From the NCBI GenBank assembly GCA_947247005.1, contig OX365962.1:10451201-10515200 (forward strand): 64,000 nt of DNA. Reading direction: 5' to 3'. Position 1 is the stretch's first letter, and every line of letters starts with the position of its first letter. Origin of the DNA: Spisula solida (Eukaryota > Mollusca > Bivalvia > Venerida > Mactridae). The position numbers and the translations under genes were made by a program. Under the pieces are notes generated by a model. That model had not been told where the DNA came from. It did not search any database and saw only the letters and a program-made list of their open reading frames with translations. This document shows positions 20,974 to 33,204 of the stretch, piece after piece.

Positions 20974-21091
20974 AATGACAATGGATATCGCTGCCTTGAA
21001 TAGGGTTGAGCAAAAAATATCCAACAGTATAGCAGTTCTACAATGATGAACACAAAGTTACCTTTTCGTTTCAAGTAGGGAATTATGTAAG

Positions 21092-21424
21092 AGGGTGGCC
21101 AAATACTCTGGAAAACGGGGGGAAATTTTCAAAATTGGGCAAAAATCAGGGAATTGTCAGTGAATTTAACAATCAATGGAGGACTGCTTCTCTTCGTGCC
21201 TTCATTCCATAGATGTTTTCTCCAAACAAACTGTAGTTATTATGAGATATGTGTAAATAATGAGTTTGGTGGTGTAGGTATGGCTATAAGGGGATTTTGA
21301 AGGCCTAATTTTCAGCTGTATTTGAGTTTCGAACACCTCAAACAATAATGGAAAATAGCCAATCGGAGAGGGAAAAATCAGGAATTATCAGGGAATTTCA
21401 TTCTTCGTTTTCTGTGGCCACCCT
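21092..21424. mobile_element. TIR element (AGGGTGGCC ends)
   Basis: The ends AGGGTGGCCAAA and TGTGGCCACCCT are inverted, with AAATCAGGGAATTGTCAG / CAGGAATTATCAGGGAA inside. No target duplication could be read with confidence. Confidence 0.5.
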
Positions 21425-21912
21425 GAATTATTGTTAGTAAAGCAAAAGTTATGCGATCATCTGAATGATTGCCTCGAAGCCATTGTCCTATGAATTACCA
21501 ATTGGAACTGGATATGAATGATGCAATCAAGGAAACCACTATACATGTATTTTTATTGCAAAAACCAACAGTTGAGACAAACACGTATGTTTCCCACAAA
21601 GGGCCATTATATAACATTATACACGATCATTGGACAATCAATCCTGACAATATGCACAAATAGGCTTGGAAACAACTTTGCATGTGAAATTCCATTAAAC
21701 TCCGAACAATGGTTAAGGAGAACAAGTATGGCCAAACTTTGTTCTAAATGATACAATTTATGTGAAGTTTCATTGAGTGGTTAAGTGTTCATGCGTGTAC
21801 GCGAGCGTATGAATGTTATATGTATTTATGTGAGTGAGTTAGAATGTGCGATGAAGCGTATGTATGAGTGAGTGTAAAAGTATTGTATATGTAACATGAT
21901 AAATATCTTTAT

Positions 21913-22222
21913 TAGTCCCCTACCGGTTTTTGACCGAAGGGGACTATAGGTTTGCCCTCCGTCCGTCCGTCTGTCAGTCCGTCAGTCAGTCAGTCCGTCC
22001 GTCCGTCCGTCAAAAAATCTGGATTAGGACATAACTCAAACAGTTTCCAAGCTAGGTTTATGAAACTTGGTATGTGGATAGAGGGCAATAAGGGGATTAT
22101 GCATGTCTAAAAATATTTTTGATTCTGACAAAAATTGTGGTTGCTATGGCAACAGAAACATTGCAAATGGCTTAAAACAGGTAGGGGACTTCTGTATTGC
22201 TTGCAATTCTCAATTACTTGTT
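21913..22222 (+). mobile_element. Dispersed repeat R, copy 3 (best preserved)
   Basis: Runs from TTAGTCCCCTACCGGTTTTT through an expanded CCGT/CAGT microsatellite (21960-22010) to GGTAGGGGACTTCTGTATTG and AATTACTTGTT. The two ends carry AGTCCCCTACCGG and a near-complement ACAGGTAGGGGACT. Confidence 0.75.
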
Positions 22223-22429
22223 TTCACTATCATTACTGTGACGGAACATATTTGATATTGATGTTATATGCATGTAAACTGAAGGGCAAACATGTCTGAT
22301 ATTTCCAAATAAACTATGAAGGGAAACAAGCGCGGACAAACTTTGTAACATCCATTTATCAAGACATGCAGCACAAAACACTGTCATAACGCGCCAGGGA
22401 ACATAATTATTATGTGTGTACAGAAACCA

Positions 22430-22955
22430 ATACCCGCTTTCGTACTATTATTTAAAATCGCTTGAGAAGGAAGCGTGTATGCGTCTTATATCACTTGAAT
22501 GTTCAATTCCTCTGAATCCACGGTGTATATGCATACCGAACCCCGCTCTGTTCAAATTGAGAAAACGAAGCCTCTTCTGTGCTGGCACGGGACACTCTCA
22601 TTGCAAAACGATAATTTAGACGTACTGATAAGAAACCATTGTTTGTCTAACATACAGGTTCCTGCATAAAATATATAGACCAAGGAATGGCCCAATGATC
22701 AACCATTGCCTTCTTATTGTTCCATTTGTTTTATCAGTTGCCACAAGTTCAAACTAACGTAGAATGTTGACCGGGGAAGAAGAATATTTTCCTATGTCTC
22801 TTGACGATCCTCGTACGTCAAAATCGCCATGTTGCACAGAAAGTGTCCTTGTGCCATGACAGAGAGGGTCCGTTTTTTCATGTGGCATTGAGAGGCGTCC
22901 GATATGCATATACACCGTGGAATCAACATGGGTGTGAATGAAATACTTGAAGTTC
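22430..22955. repeat. Inverted repeat pair, ~500 bp
   Basis: GTCCGATATGCATATACACC (22897) and the reverse complement of the 22520 region (GTATGCATATACACCGTGG) match, along with the flanking bases, so the segment folds back on itself. The open frames on both strands within it are not supported as genes. Confidence 0.45.
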
Positions 22956-23028
22956 GTGACCAAATAATATGCAGGTGTTCGTACCCTACCCATATCTGTG
23001 TGACTCCATGTCTAAATTTGTCTGCAAA

Positions 23029-23565
23029 AAGATTATATTAAGTCAGACAGGGAAGGCATCACTCAACTTAACCAGCCGAGCACAGAAAACATTAAAACAC
23101 ACAAAGCACAATGCCCAACTGAACCAATCGAGCACAGGAAACTTAAAACACATAAAGACATAATGCCCAACTAAACAAGCGCAGATTCGCCCAAGTCAAA
23201 GCTGTCGAAAAGTATAATAAATTATAACTAGCTGAATGACCCAGTTTCCCCAGCAAAAGGACTATAATGCCTAGTTTTAGCTGTCAGAAATCTTAAAATG
23301 AAGAAGTGCCCAACACACTACCGACCAAGAAAATTAAACATCCCTTGTCACACTGTTTAAAAGCTGAATAGAAAAGATTCAGCAAACAAAAGGCGGAATG
23401 CCTACGCTACAACAGTAAAACTGCTGAACTACATAGTTTTAGCAGCCTTTAGTCTCAAAAGTTAAGTAACAGTATTAAAACGTTAAAAGGCCCGATTTCA
23501 GCGGTGACCTAGTTTCAATAAGTAAAATGACGTAATTAAACAAATCGAGATATAACGTAATGAAT
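23029..23565 (+). repeat. Dispersed 'AAGTCAGACAGGGAAGGC' element, copy 3 (longest)
   Basis: TTAAGTCAGACAGGGAAGGC, then two head-to-tail ~60-bp units with GAGCACAG(G)AAAC and AATGCCCAACT, then a tail rich in AGCTGTC and CAGTTTCAGC-like words. All seven copies in this window are on the plus strand. Confidence 0.75.
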
Positions 23566-23648
23566 AAGTCATTAAGAATTGCAAGCAATACAGAAGTCCC
23601 CTATCCTCTGATTGTACTCATACATGTTTGCAATGTCCCTATTCGCTA

Positions 23649-24012
23649 AAAGATAATAGAAAATCAGAAAGGGAAGTCAGCACGCAACTTAAACAGCAGA
23701 GCACAGAAAACATAAAAACATCATGTCTTCCAAATTGTGTAGAAGTTGTCATGGTCTTGTGGAATAGCAGGCTTCTGCCGGTTGATAAATAATTCCGGCA
23801 AAGAGATAATAGAAAATCGGAGATGGAAGGAGGCATTCAACTTAACCAGCAGAGCACCGAAAACATAAAACCTCACATACCACTAATACACGGCAAAATG
23901 CCCGACACATTACCGAACGAGAAAATGAATTTAACCACTGAAAGCCAGCGTTTCAGCTGTCAGAATATCGAAAGCCTAAACTGGTATGGTAAACTGGCCG
24001 TCGTTTGTAACT
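23649..24012 (+). repeat. Dispersed element, copy 4, head duplicated
   Basis: Two heads (GATAATAGAAAATCAGAAAG at 23651 and GATAATAGAAAATCGGAGAT at 23806), each followed by AACTTAA(A/C)CAGCAGAGCAC, then CGGCAAAATGCCCGACACAT and TTTCAGCTGTCAGAA. Reads as a tandem or twice-inserted copy. Confidence 0.65.
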
Positions 24013-25146
24013 AGTTATGATAAGTATTTATAAACCACTAAATGCATACGCGAACCAAACTCGAATACACTGAAATAGTCCTTACACAAACATCAATTTG
24101 ACTCGAAACGGTGATTTGTCTTGCCAAAATGGAACTAAATCATCTGATTGAATATTTGCATCGTATACATGTAGGTGACGTTAAACTATATTATCTTAAA
24201 TATTTCGAGATTTTGGCATATTTGCCAAGGCGTAAGCGGAGTTGAGTTAAACAACGTTGAATCGGTCAGCGCGTCGGTAAAAAATTGTCTACAGTCTGAC
24301 GAACAAAGGATTTTCGTATTAAACACGAGTGCCGGTTGTGGTGTCTGATTTTGTAGCTGAAACATATTTCTTCCCAATGATATATGTGAGTCAACTGGCC
24401 ATAGACATTAACATGATACTATCTGGGGGTGACAATTGTAGTTTTACATAATCAGACACTAGAGAGGCGTCTTTAATTTGTTACCAATATTTAAATATCC
24501 GTCCTTTAATAAGAAAATAAACCCACAGGGCGTGAAATCATTTCTTTTTGCTTGTCGTTTTCATTGAATGCACCTCAGTGATTGACTTGACACCGTAATA
24601 TACATTTCATGGTATAACTTTTTTTTAACGATATAGTTGATCAAATTCGATGGGATTTTGCATGGTGGTAGTTCTAACAATGTTGTCCATGAAAATCTGA
24701 CCCTTTTAGTACAAATGCACCTCTCTAAGTTGACATAAAATTGATAATAGTTTTGTTTTACTCTTCATTAATGAAACAGTAACCTGTTGTTGAAACATGG
24801 ATGACCAAATGAACAGGGTGCTATTTGCATATCGCACGAAGTTCACGAATAGGCGTGGTCTATTTGCGCATGTGCAGTGGCTTCATTTTACTTCTTGGTG
24901 AAGACGCATTAATTCGAAAAATAGAACGTTCTTCATGGATTAGACGAAGAAAATCGAGTCCGCTGATTGGTCGAAAAAGTCGTGCAAACACTATATCTGG
25001 GTTACAACTAGTTTACAATATTTTTGTAAATCAATACTACTCGCTTGCTCTAGTGTTATAAAATCTAAATTTGAAATGTGCGTGTATGTGTTATGATACT
25101 TATGTGGCTCTATACCTTAAATTTATATATTGTAATGAGAGACATT
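24013..25146. other. Gene-free stretch
   Basis: Nothing delimitable. A sequence close to an NRF1 site (TTGCGCATGTGCAG, 24855) is present without a nearby credible first exon. Confidence 0.4.
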
Positions 25147-25498
25147 AGTGGCATATAAATTATCTCCCTTGTAAGATAAAGCCCGAGGTAGACCAATTAG
25201 CACAGCGGTCCTAACTAGTTTAGATCCTCGGACTTTATCCTCGTTTCTTAATAAAATACCCCTGATTTTAGATATGGAATTTCTCACTTCTGTATTACCT
25301 ATTATGTTAAGGCCGTCAAAATTTATACACCATGGTGTGTAAACAACATGTAGCCAAACTTGTTATGTAATCTGGTAATTAATGTTGCAAATATTTCAGC
25401 CTAATTACTACCATGCACAACAAACAAAACAGGGATAAAAGCAGAGTAATCCGCATGATAGGACCTGTGAAATTTTAGAGAGTAGTAAGGGGAGATAA
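25147..25498 (+). mobile_element. MITE family D (TTATCTCCC ends), copy D1
   Basis: Begins TTATCTCCCTTGTAAG, ends GTAGTAAGGGGAGATAAC. Inside: AAGCCCGAGGTAGACCAATT and ATACACCATGGTGTGTAAAC. An inverted copy lies at 27992-28337. Confidence 0.72.
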
Positions 25499-25775
25499 CT
25501 AACTAATATCTCCCATTCGTAGTCATCATCCGTATCTTGAGAACACCACTTATACATTTAGCCGTTATCCGCTTTCCAACCTAGCATCGTATTATCGCGT
25601 ATACATCTCTAATACTACAGACTGGTTATTTTTGGATAACCCCTCATATGTGATACCATATCATAGGGGTTTTCAATGAATGTAGGAGTATCCATTGGAA
25701 GCATCAAACGAATAATTTCGAAGGAAGTGAATGTCAAACTCCGGAAGTAGCTCATAAATTGTCTTTATTTACTAT

Positions 25776-25905
25776 TAGCACGGTTGAATGTTTTATTAAG
25801 CGGGAAATATCTCGAAGACGCCCGAGATGTAATACATGTAACAACACAAATCTAAAGGACCGATGTTCTACGATTTGCCCTCGGAAATTTATTTATCACA
25901 TAACC
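25776..25905 (-). mobile_element. MITE family A, partial copy A2
   Basis: TTAAGCGGGAAATATCTCGA, GATGTAATACATGTAAC and ACGATTTGCCCTCGGAAATT match the interior of family A in reverse. Both termini are missing. Confidence 0.6.
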
Positions 25906-26156
25906 TGCGGTCCAGGAGTGCCGTAAAGCCGTGCCGTAAATATCGTTCGGCACTCCCAGACTGTGCAATAAATATGTAAATTAGCTTGACGTGACGTTAG
26001 CCAATCCATGCATTGATCCGTCAATGACGTCAGGATAATATCAACGTCGCCATGACGTCGCGCTCAATGTAACGCTGAATTTTGGCTGAAACATATGCAG
26101 CGTACATCATCCTTTTGAAGAATAATAAGCGTTTTCTAAGGTTATGTGATAAATAG

Positions 26157-26305
26157 AATCTTACATTCGTGCTCATTACATACGAGTTTTATTAAACTCG
26201 TCGACAAAAACAATATGACACTCGACAAAGCCTCGTGTCATATCATTTTGTCCACTCGTTTAATAAAACTCGTATGTAATGAGCACTCATGCAAGATCCT
26301 CTATA
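26157..26305. repeat. Fold-back element, second copy of the 765-910 family
   Basis: The arms CATTACATACGAGTTTTATT and AATAAAACTCGTATGTAATG are perfect complements. The centre CTCGACAAAGCCTCG and tail CCTCTATATAT are shared with the first copy. Confidence 0.75.
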
Positions 26306-26343
26306 TATTAAACGCAAGAAACTAGTTATATATTCATGCATAA

Positions 26344-26586
26344 ATGTCAGGAACAGGTCGCCGTGCTATACCGGACCCAATCGAATGTTGTGTGAGATTT
26401 GGGGACGGGAACCAAATTATCAGCGATTGTATTGCTATGTTGAACTTTTCACCAAAATTCGCCATGTGTCATATCATTTTCAAAAGTTGTTGTGATAACA
26501 CACGTTGTGGATTTTGCAAGTCAAACTCGGAACACAAAATATTCAAGGTTCTGTATAAACCTGGAAACATGAGAACATTCTCATAA
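26344..26586 (+). CDS. Candidate cysteine-rich exon or small protein
   Basis: An 80-codon frame starting MSGTGRRAIPDPIECCVRFG contains eight cysteines, including SCCDNTRCGFCKS, and ends at TAA. ATAAATGTCAG just before GAACAGG could be an acceptor, which would make this a last exon of a larger gene. Even cysteine spacing and coding-like codon choice argue for a gene. Against it: no partner exon was found, and it starts right after a fold-back element. Family unrecognised. Confidence 0.33.
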   Translation: MSGTGRRAIPDPIECCVRFGDGNQIISDCIAMLNFSPKFAMCHIIFKSCCDNTRCGFCKSNSEHKIFKVLYKPGNMRTFS

Positions 26587-27282
26587 ATAATACATGTATA
26601 TGAATAACAAACGATATCCTGAAACTGAAGATGAGTTTATTGAAAGAGTATTCACTATATAAACAATCATACATACGAGGAAATGTATTGTAAAGAAGCA
26701 TAGTAAACAGAGTGAGTAATAAAGAAGGAAACCATAAAATGGATACATACATTTTTTTTGCTTAATGTTTTTTTTTCATGAGTATGTATTATTATTTACT
26801 ATTATATAGCTTTTTATCGTTAAGATGTAATTCAATCTTAATAAACAATAGAAGTCTTACAATTTAGGCCTATTGTATTTTTCAATTCTTCTTTTATATC
26901 TGACGTATGTAAAAAGAGAATCTACCAAAAGTTGCCAATTGATATACAAATCAAAAAGTTTCTTTTTGCTAAAAATGGATTCCGTAATCGAGGCCAAACA
27001 AAGTCGTTAGTGGCATATAATGACGCCATTTAGAAGAGAACGTGTCGTTACTTGAGAACGTTATACTACGCTAGTGTATACAAAAAAGTATGTGCACTGA
27101 TTGTATTCGGATACGAAATAATATTATGTCTGTTTTGTAATGTACGTACAGGTAATGTACACGTTATAGTGTGTAAATGTTGAAAAATGCAAATAAAAAT
27201 AGGTATACAGGCAAATCTTTGCCAAGAAGGAAGGAAATATCCGGGTTTTATTATAGCAATGTCTTGATCTCAACATGAAAAG

Positions 27283-27515
27283 CGGATTTAGCTCAGTGGT
27301 AACGCACTGGACTGTCATTCCAGAGGTCGTGGGTTCAATCCCTGGCATCGGCACTTGACATAACTGAAATATTTATAATATTTCCCGCTATATCTGGCCG
27401 TGTGGTCTGCAAAGTATCTGGAAGTGCCAGGAAGCTGTGTATCGGTGCTATACACCGGGCACATTAAAGAACCAGGCTGTCTATTCGAAAAAAATTTTTC
27501 CAGCTCTGTGGTCAA
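27283..27515 (+). mobile_element. tRNA-derived SINE (family S2), tRNA-Asp-like head
   Basis: The head GCGGATTTAGCTCAGTGG has an intact anticodon stem-loop (CTGGA CTGTCAT TCCAG, anticodon GTC). The acceptor stem has two mismatches and the D arm is broken, so it is not a working tRNA. The body CATAACTGAAATATTTATAA ... GTATCGGTGCTATACACC is repeated in reverse at 40911-41060. Confidence 0.68.
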
Positions 27516-27991
27516 CGAAGGATAGATTTCGTCACGTTTCGTACCTGCCGTTTATTCGTTGAACGATATGTTACAAGTTTGTCACGTGAGCGAAGTTTGG
27601 CTGTTGGTGTGCATAAATTGGTATATCGTAACAAAATGACGGACATAGGACATATTTCGAATTGAGAATGGAAAAAGCGGGGTTTTACACGTTCAAATCA
27701 TTTGTGCCAAGCAGAGCGTTCAACGAAGGATTAAAGCGACAAATATCGTGATTATTTAACGTAAAATTTTAACTAGATTCGTTTAACGAAGGACAGTATT
27801 ACCCCTGTTTAATGCGCCAAATGTTCCTGGCTTAAGACACCCTACTCCTGCGTGTTTTTGTGGAGTGTATAGCGGTAACATAAGATGATTAATTTATCTA
27901 AGAAATAATGAATATCATGTACCTGTGTTTTATCGTAGAATAAAGCAATAGCACGAGTTCGCATGCTTAGTAATGGGGGAAAATAGTAAAG

Positions 27992-28337
27992 TATCCCCCC
28001 TTACTACTCTCTAAAACTCCACATGTCCTATCATGCGGATTACTCTGTTTTTATCCCTGTTTTGTTTGTTGTACATGGTAGTAATTAGGCTGAAATATTT
28101 GCAACATTAAATATCAGACCAAATAATAAGTTTGGCTACATGATGTTTACACACCATGGTATATAAATTTTTATGGCCCTAAAATATTAGATAATACAGA
28201 AGTGAGAAATTTCATATCTAAAATCAATGATATTTCTGTTAGAAACAATGATAAAGTCCGAGGATCTCAACTAGTTAGGACCTGTATGCTAATTGGTCTA
28301 CCTCGGGCTTTATCTTACAAGGGAGATAATTTATGTC
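27992..28337 (-). mobile_element. MITE family D, copy D2 (inverted relative to D1)
   Basis: Carries ATGCGGATTACTCTGTTTTT, ACACACCATGGTATATAAAT and AATTGGTCTACCTCGGGCTT, the reverse of D1, and ends CAAGGGAGATAA. The two copies bracket 2.5 kb that includes the candidate exon at 26344. Confidence 0.72.
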
Positions 28338-30255
28338 AGTTATGTCTCTCATTAAATCATAGTGACCGTGCGTTATCATAGATAAACGACAGACCTGTAC
28401 ACATTCATTATTTCGATTCTAACATAGCCAATATTAGGCATTTGACAACATATCAAGACTTGGTAACCGTTGCACTATTTTGATCGGACAGAACTCATGG
28501 ATACAAGTCCATGCTTTACCGTAATGTAAGAAGTCAAAACATTATTGCCAACAACAACAATAACAACATAAACTTTATTAACAAAAACATCATTTACAAT
28601 GTTAATGACATATGAGTATACAGAATACATTAATGCTACGGTGAAGAGGACATATATGGTGTTAAAAAAGTTCGTTCTCAATGTTTAAGTTTATTTATTT
28701 TAATTTTCTGACCTCAGAAGGCTATATAAAAAATTTCGGGTTGAAATCTAGTGGGTTTTACCATTGTTATTATTTCTCTGGCATTAAATGTAGATATTAG
28801 AGCAAGAAATTAACATTTCTTACTGTGTACATAGCTCAGATATGCTAGTACGATTTTTAATTTTGAGAACAAACATTTTTAACACCCTGTATATCGGAAT
28901 GTGAAGGTAGATCAGATCTGTATACTGTAAGATCATTATTTTTCGGGGTAGTTAAATTGTCGTTGATTTCGTTGTTAAACTCAACCAAGAAATATAATTC
29001 CCACAATTTACCTTACTCCCAAATACATAGCATAGTTTTACCCTTCCATAGTTTGTAATCCACGGATTTACGACCCCTCAAAAATGGATTTAATCAAAAT
29101 ATACGAAGTTACGAGGGGTGTTCCATATGTATTGTCACTTGGGTCACAAATCAGAAAATTCGTTGATATCTTTAAATCTTTATACATTTCTAGAACCATC
29201 AAGATTTCCGAGATATTTCGTGAAAAAATCAATAAAATTTAATTACCGGAATGTTGTTTCTGTTGTCTTTTCAAAGGGCTAGTAATAGACACAGCGACTC
29301 TTTGCGAATAACTGTCGATTAAAACTTCCTTTCGGGAAATATTCTTATTCCACAACTATCATACCGTAAATAATGTAAATTCCTTCCATAAAAACATGAT
29401 TTGCTGTACTTGATTGTCATTTTTAACAAAATAAGAGCATTTCAAAGTCGCGGAAATAGGTGTCAAAATTAGTCAAAAAAGCATGCTACTTTTCAATGAA
29501 AATTTTCGATTAGTTTAATTGATTCGAATTTGACATATCATACATGTATGTAAGCCATTGACCATCAGCATTGATTTTTGGGAAGAATTTGCGATCAAAG
29601 TACAATTGATATGACGTTATTGGTGCGTGAAACAACAAGCATCATTTTGGTATAAATAAGAGTGATCTCCCTTGTTTTGACCGTCTCACTCGTAGACAAC
29701 AAATAATTTCATTTTGATTTAAAGTTCTAATGAAAGTATAAGGATCCAGTTATCGTATCTTATGTTGCAGTTTAAAGAATACTGACATTTACTTTTCTAA
29801 ACAACTACTGCAAAGATGACACAAATTTAGCTTAAAATTAACATAAGGCCTCTGTACTCGAGCATACCCTCTTCTAAGTTCAATAAATTACTTAATTGTT
29901 GACGAAAGGCTATGTAATTTTCCAGATATAGAATAGAAACATGCACCTTTTAGACGGTAATCGTAGAATCCTTCTAAATATTGCCATAGAAAAATGCAAA
30001 GGACAGTGCCAATACATATGGAACACCCCTCGTACATCCTCATACATCAGTGGTTAGTCAAGTTCCCAGAATACTCTGGTGAACGAAAATGCGAAATTAA
30101 TATCCACGAAAATAGCGTCGGCCGGCGTCAAAACCCTCTTATAATGTATTTGCAGGTTTTCGGGAGAGACAAAAAACTGTTTTCATGAAAATGAAAATGA
30201 CGAATCTAATCAAAATTTTGCGCATGGTTGCCATTTCTTTATGGAATGAACATGT
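28338..30255. other. Gene-free stretch
   Basis: AT-rich sequence with no delimitable element. 28540-28660 (ACAACAACAATAACAACATA, CTTTATTAAC) looks like the 3' end of a retroelement on the minus strand, but no coding part follows. Confidence 0.35.
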
Positions 30256-30262
30256 CCAGATA

Positions 30263-30360
30263 GTTTCAAGTTTCAAGTTTCAAAGTTTATTGCGCAAAAC
30301 AGGCCACCGGCCTATACACAAGAAATAAATAGCACATACATATGACATTTAACAATGAAC
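30263..30360 (-). mobile_element. Probable LINE 3' tail
   Basis: AGTTTCAAGTTTCAAAGTTT followed by GGCCACCGGCCTATACAC resembles the 3' ends of non-LTR elements on the minus strand. No reverse transcriptase residues recognised next to it. Confidence 0.35.
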
Positions 30361-31890
30361 AAAGTGTGGAATTGTAGATATAATACATGTATACATTTGT
30401 TTACAAAGCATTATAATAGTCCAGTTAATTATATATTGAAAGGTATTCCTTCCTTTCTTTAGTAGCATAAAATATAAACATCTACATTACGCACAATGTA
30501 AACATTCTGGGAGGACATTAGGCTATAATATACATTTGTCGAGGCATTGTTCTCTTGTATATGTGCATGTGGTAGATATAGATAAGACCTATATATCTAT
30601 TATTTTGTGAATTTCACATACGATATTTTGGAATAGCAAATTGACAATTCTTTCATCATACGAGTTACGTTTGTGGCGTATATTTAAGACAATGGAAGGA
30701 CTAGGCACTGTATACCAATCACATGGCAAACAACGTTAAAAGTAGGACAGAGCTCATGTGTAGGCATATATCTTAAAATAAGACTTAATTCGAAAATCTC
30801 ATATCTTATTGCAAATAGTCGATGAACGTGTAATTCTAAAATCGTGTATAATAAAACACTATTATAAAACAATACACCATGGCATAATCACTATATTTAA
30901 CCTTCAAAGTACAGACAAATTGACCAATGAACATACAGTATATTGTCACATTCATTTTACTCCACTTTCTGATTGGATAGAATGTCCAGCATTTTCGCTG
31001 CCGATGAAGCATGCCGTATTCAAGCAGAATGGAAAAATCATGTACACAAGGGTTTAGACGCCGGTCGATGATATGTGATTTTACGGTTATAGATAAACAT
31101 TAGGTGAGGGTAAGGGACATGCAAGAACGGGAAAGTAGGAAAACACAATTGTATGTAGATAATTAAGAAATAATGATTATGTATCTGTATTCTATCGTAG
31201 AATAAAGAACAGTCACGAGTTAGGATGTGAAGTAGTAAATCACGAGTGTCTAGCACAAGTGATTAAATGCACGCATCCAAACAAGTGACTGTGCTTGATT
31301 GTAGATACAACGCAGGTACACATTCATTATTTCGATTCTAACATAGCCAATATTCCACATTTGACAACACATTAATATAATAACCGCTGCACTATTTTCT
31401 TCCTCGGAACGCTGTTAGGTTATTTACCGAAACTGTGTTTTAACGGTAATTCATGCACACCTTGGTTTCCTCTATGTTTATATCTGTCAAATACTGGGTG
31501 AAACATGTTTTTATATAAAACTATTTGAATATCATATACTTTTTTTGGTTCGTATTATCTGTCTACAAATCTCTTTCCAAAATATGATAATACACATTCG
31601 TCGTAGTGTATAAGTAACACAAGAAATTGTGTACCCATTCGTCCTTAAAACTTTCGTACCAGAACAACGATCAACTAGTGTCTGTTCATCAACATAAATA
31701 CAGCTAAACCGAAAATTGTATACACATTCGTACTTAAACTAATCGCACCAGAACAACGATCGACCGATGTCTGTTTATAGTCAGCGTACCTGAAAATAAA
31801 AAACAAAACACACAATTTACAAGTGTATCATGTTATGATGAAATATGTACGTACGGTAATTCTAATAATGCACAAAATAAGCGGTACAAT
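30361..31890. other. Gene-free stretch
   Basis: An 82-codon plus-strand frame (30809-31057, ending KHAVFKQNGKIMYTRV) has no acceptor, homologue or partner that I recognise. Two ~50-bp similar segments around 31625-31660 and 31715-31760 share ACCAGAACAACGATC. Confidence 0.35.
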
Positions 31891-32149
31891 TCGATAGCTT
31901 AGAAGAAATATGGTCGTAAATACAAAAATGCTGTTTCGAGAAAGCAAGAATAAACTGACTGAAAACTACTCCTAACGTAGGCAAAAACAAGCTTTTCTAC
32001 TTCAGTTTAGACTTTCAGCATGACCATTTCCTATTTTTTTCATAAAACTGGGCTCATAAAATGCGCATTGCGAAGTAGGTTCCAAGTATGTATGAGTCGT
32101 AAAATGTCGATAGTAGCACCTACGATCTTTTTATTCTAGACCAGCGAAA
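31891..32149. mobile_element. MITE family H, copy H3 (diverged)
   Basis: Interior words GAAAACTACTCC, CAAAAACAAGCTTTT and CATGACCATTTCC match H2. The right end is CTAGACCAGCGAAAT. Confidence 0.6.
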
Positions 32150-32710
32150 TTTGACACATGAAAATTAAGACTCTGACTTCATTTCATAGGGAATTGTGAA
32201 TAAACACCACTTTTTTTAACTCTATTTTTTTTTGGAAGCTCCAAACAACTTCTCTGGTAATTCAATGTTTCTAGTGATTATTTTAGCTATTTACATAAAG
32301 TAAGAATACCATGGGAAAATGTCCAACATCATTTTCTTGAGTAACCAAAACACTTAAAGAAAATGTAAAATTAAAAATCTTAAAGATATGTACAAAAATA
32401 CCGACCCCCAAAATTGTTGCGTTTCTAAATCGGTTAACTTTAAGTGTAATATTGAAACATTCTTACCAGGACGGTGTCAGAGAACTGTCACATTTATATG
32501 ACACCGTGTTTAGAAACGTTTGCCAATGTGTTAGACCTGTTCCAGAACATTGCGCAGTAATCAGTGTATCCAATGTTCCCTTCATGGTCATCCAATCACT
32601 GTAGAAAAATAGTAGTCACGTGAATAATAACCTGTGATGACGTCACATAAAGTGACGTGTATATAATTTCGTTCTCGGCCTATTCAGGCTTTTGGTTGGT
32701 AGTAGCATGT

Positions 32711-32980
32711 ATCGCTTGCTTAGAATTTTTAGAAGGTCGTAAGTGCTACTTGGTCGTTTACAAACGCTACTGACGACCTTATACCCGGTACGACTCATGC
32801 ATATTTGAAATCTAAATCTGAGTATATTTTCATGAAAATCGGAACTTGTCATGTTGACCAAACATTAGTTTAAAAAGCTTGTTTTTCCAAATGTAACGAG
32901 TAGTTTTCAGACAGTTTTTTCTTGTTTTCTCAAAATATTGATTTTGTACTTATCACCTTCTAATTATAAGCCAGCGATAT
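32711..32980. mobile_element. MITE family H, copy H4 (uninterrupted)
   Basis: Runs from ATCGCTTGCTTAGAATTTTT to ATTATAAGCCAGCGATAT and contains GACTCATGCATATTTGAAAT without insertion. It serves as the empty-site reference for H2. Confidence 0.7.
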
Positions 32981-33204
32981 GGTATAATATAGACTGTTTT
33001 ATGTATGTATAATGTCAAGTGAAGAGTGATAACATCAATACATCACGGCTTTCATTTGACTCTTGACACTGCATTATGACTCTCATATCTGACGAAAGTT
33101 CCAGTTATGATTCTTGAAAAATTAAACTCATGAGTCAAATTTGCTGTATTTATTACACAAATGTATTGCAATATTTTGCTGACTCTTGAAAATACCACCC
33201 AAAT

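Noticed and set aside
20547..21074. Four overlapping ORFs on both strands
   Set aside because: Shadow frames of a near-palindromic MITE (20619-20973) and its flank.
22754..22993. 79-codon minus ORF MGRVRTPAYYLVTNFKYFIH...
   Set aside because: Lies in a segment that is inverted-repeated at 22430-22620, where the frame is not kept.
27283..27354. tRNA-Asp gene
   Set aside because: The anticodon arm is good, but the D arm is broken and the acceptor stem has two mismatches; it continues into a SINE body found elsewhere without the head.
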